DNA of 64,000 nt from the NCBI GenBank assembly GCA_020086605.1, contig JACBWW010000003.1, forward strand, positions 51,528,251-51,592,250, in the 5' to 3' direction. Positions within the stretch are counted from its first letter, which is position 1; the number at the start of each line of letters is the position of its first letter. The notes under the pieces are model-generated. The model saw nothing but the letters and a program-made list of their open reading frames with translations, was not told the origin of the DNA and did not search any database. The stretch is from Lanius collurio. Lineage: Eukaryota; Chordata; Aves; Passeriformes; Laniidae. Shown here piece by piece: positions 62,191 to 64,000 of this stretch. The position numbers were made by a program, and so were the translations under genes.

Positions 62191-62400
62191 ACCCGGGAAT
62201 GGTTTGTGTTGGAAAGGACCTCAAAGATCATGCCATGGGAACTTATAGCTCCAATCCTCCTGCTATGGCCAAGGACACCTTTCACTAGATCAGCATTTTC
62301 AAAGCCCCCTTCAGCTGGCCTTTGAAGACTTACAGGGATGGGACAACCACAGCTTTTCTCAGCTATCTGTATCAGTGCCGCACCACCCTCACAGCATTAC
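62191..62400 (-). mobile_element. CR1 LINE fragment, 3' part (second of two)
   Basis: A second CR1 3' end in the same orientation starts directly after the first: GGAATGGTTTGTGTTGGAAAGG, CAAAGATCATGCCATGG, TTTCACTAGATCAGCATTTTCAAAGCCCC, CCGCACCACCCTCACAGCATTAC. It is shorter and more decayed, and ends near 62400. Confidence 0.85.
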
Positions 62401-64000
62401 CTTTGGTAGCTCTGGTCATGTTCTGACCTTTGGTGCTCAAGAAAATTGAAGAGTGAAGCATTGGCTGTGTGAGAAATTCTTAGTCCTTTGCTTCTGCCTC
62501 TGACACTAAATAGACATGATGGGCAATATATTACCTTGGAAAGAGATTTCATTATTCTGTACAGTGTGGTAGGAACATAACTATGTTTCAAAATTACCTT
62601 GAATGCCCAAGCTGAATTCCAGCTACAGTGAAAGATTCAAGTATCTAGTGACTTATAACTCAGGTGGACTTGCATGAAGAGGTGTCTCATTTCTCAAGAC
62701 ACTCAATTTTATGCAGTCAACTTCTACACTAATGTTTAATTCTTTATCTTAACCTTCTATGTTCATTGTGATTTGGTAATTACCTCAAGATAATAAAGAA
62801 GAAAAACATTATCTTTCATAAATTTTAACTGGCCACCAGCAACTATCACGTCTTTTTCAAAACTGTATTCTCTGACAAATACTTTCCAAACAATATTGAT
62901 CTGTCACCTATTTCATTGGTCCCTAAAGTTATAATTCATATCCTTTACATTATTTTGGAAGAGGAAAATAAGGATCAACAAAATTCAGACACTATAGTAA
63001 TAAAAACCTTATTAAAACAGGGTTTTGTCCCAAAATTCCTTGGAATTTTACTATTTCAATATATTTCCACATCTTTCTAAACTCTGACATCTCAAAATGT
63101 TAAATTGGTTAAAAATTGATAAGCAGTCAGTCCATCTACTTCAGAATGAATAATAGATTTGCATCAGGCGTTTTCTATCAACATTTTGGCACTTGAATAA
63201 TATCATGAGTCTTTGCAATTTTACAGTAGAAGATGACTCACAACAAATATCTTACTTTGTTCCAATTAGTATGACAGAACATTGTTTGTATCATCTAGAG
63301 GAAAACAAACAACACTCCCACAGTGAATAAGAGTGAAAAGGTTTTAATATATTTAATAAATATTTGAAAATGACAAACACAATCATTGTTAATCTCTCCA
63401 TTGGCATGTGGTTTTGGACAGCTTAAGCAATTCTAACTATCTAAAGAAGACCTCATTTGCCAGGTGAGCTTGTTAAGCCTTCACAATTGCAAACCAGTCT
63501 ACCATGCTTCTGAGAGATTAACTGCTCACTTGATGTTAATTTACTCACTGGTTTTACTTTACATTTGGGACTGAATAATCGAAAAAGTTCACTTTTTAGG
63601 AAAGTTTCAGAGAGTGAATGTAAAAATAATGAAGTAGAAGACATTTTACTGTTTTGGGGGTTTGCATTTTCTTTTATTTACTTTTATTGACTCAGAAATT
63701 GTAAAACATAACCATTAACCAGTGCAGATCTGCATCAAGGGCTGACCATATGCTGCAGTTGCTCAGTAAGCTCACAGTGATAATGTGTAATAATCACAAT
63801 TATGAAGTTAGAAAAGTGAAGGAATATAAAATCCTGAATCACTTACTGCTGTTAGAATTTCACACACACAAAACTAAAACCACATATATTTTTTTAATTG
63901 TAGCAAGTTTAAAACATGGCAAAATCATAAAATCCATTCAGTTCTATGAGATCAAGTTGAATAGTTCGTATTACATTGTTTTCAAGATTACAGGGAGGGG
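62401..64000. other. No gene recognised
   Basis: AT-rich sequence to the end of the window. Minus-strand frames 62397-62591 and 63453-63644 show no known motif. Confidence 0.6.

Overview
This window looks like non-coding DNA from a bird, most likely a songbird. The signs are many CR1 LINE fragments on both strands, avian ERVL-type LTRs, and one SINE with a tRNA-Ile-like head and a CR1-type tail, a design known from zebra finch (TguSINE1). The background is AT-rich. I found no host protein-coding exon, rRNA or functional tRNA gene. All names are from memory and by eye; no database search was run.

Layout. 1-13.8 kb holds a solo LTR with a perfect 5-bp target duplication (1854-2949), a minus-strand ERVL remnant (LTR, primer-binding-site-like sequence, decayed reverse transcriptase; about 4.1-6.7 kb), a second solo LTR inside a 9-bp minisatellite (11090-12007), and a CR1 piece abutting an LTR piece (13.0-13.8 kb). 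13.8-23 kb is mostly unique sequence with two GC-richer blocks. 23-42 kb carries scattered CR1 pieces, the SINE (24.4 kb), a GC-rich block at 29.2-30.0 kb and another ERVL remnant (about 41.6-42.9 kb). A 369-base run of N follows at 43953-44321, bordered by a perfect 13-bp inverted repeat.

47.6-52.1 kb is the most interesting part. One CR1 copy on the + strand is interrupted twice: by an 862-bp LTR-like element (47980-48841) and by a compact minus-strand provirus (49089-51981). The provirus has two LTRs, a tRNA-Ala-type primer binding site, a short matrix-like gag start, and then a GC-rich segment leading into a complete intronless cold-shock domain of the Y-box type, with no pol or env visible. 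The gag start codon and the cold-shock domain share one reading frame, now broken by six TGA codons. This is the layout of a retrovirus that captured a host gene as a gag fusion. Its 3' LTR contains a further insertion of about 450 bp, giving at least three nested layers.

52-64 kb holds a degraded LTR piece (53.5-53.7 kb), a third solo LTR with a perfect 5-bp duplication (59280-59848), an unclassified GC-richer block (60.4-61.3 kb) and two adjoining CR1 3' ends (61.8-62.4 kb). Nothing here forms an operon or pathway; the window is a record of successive retroelement insertions.
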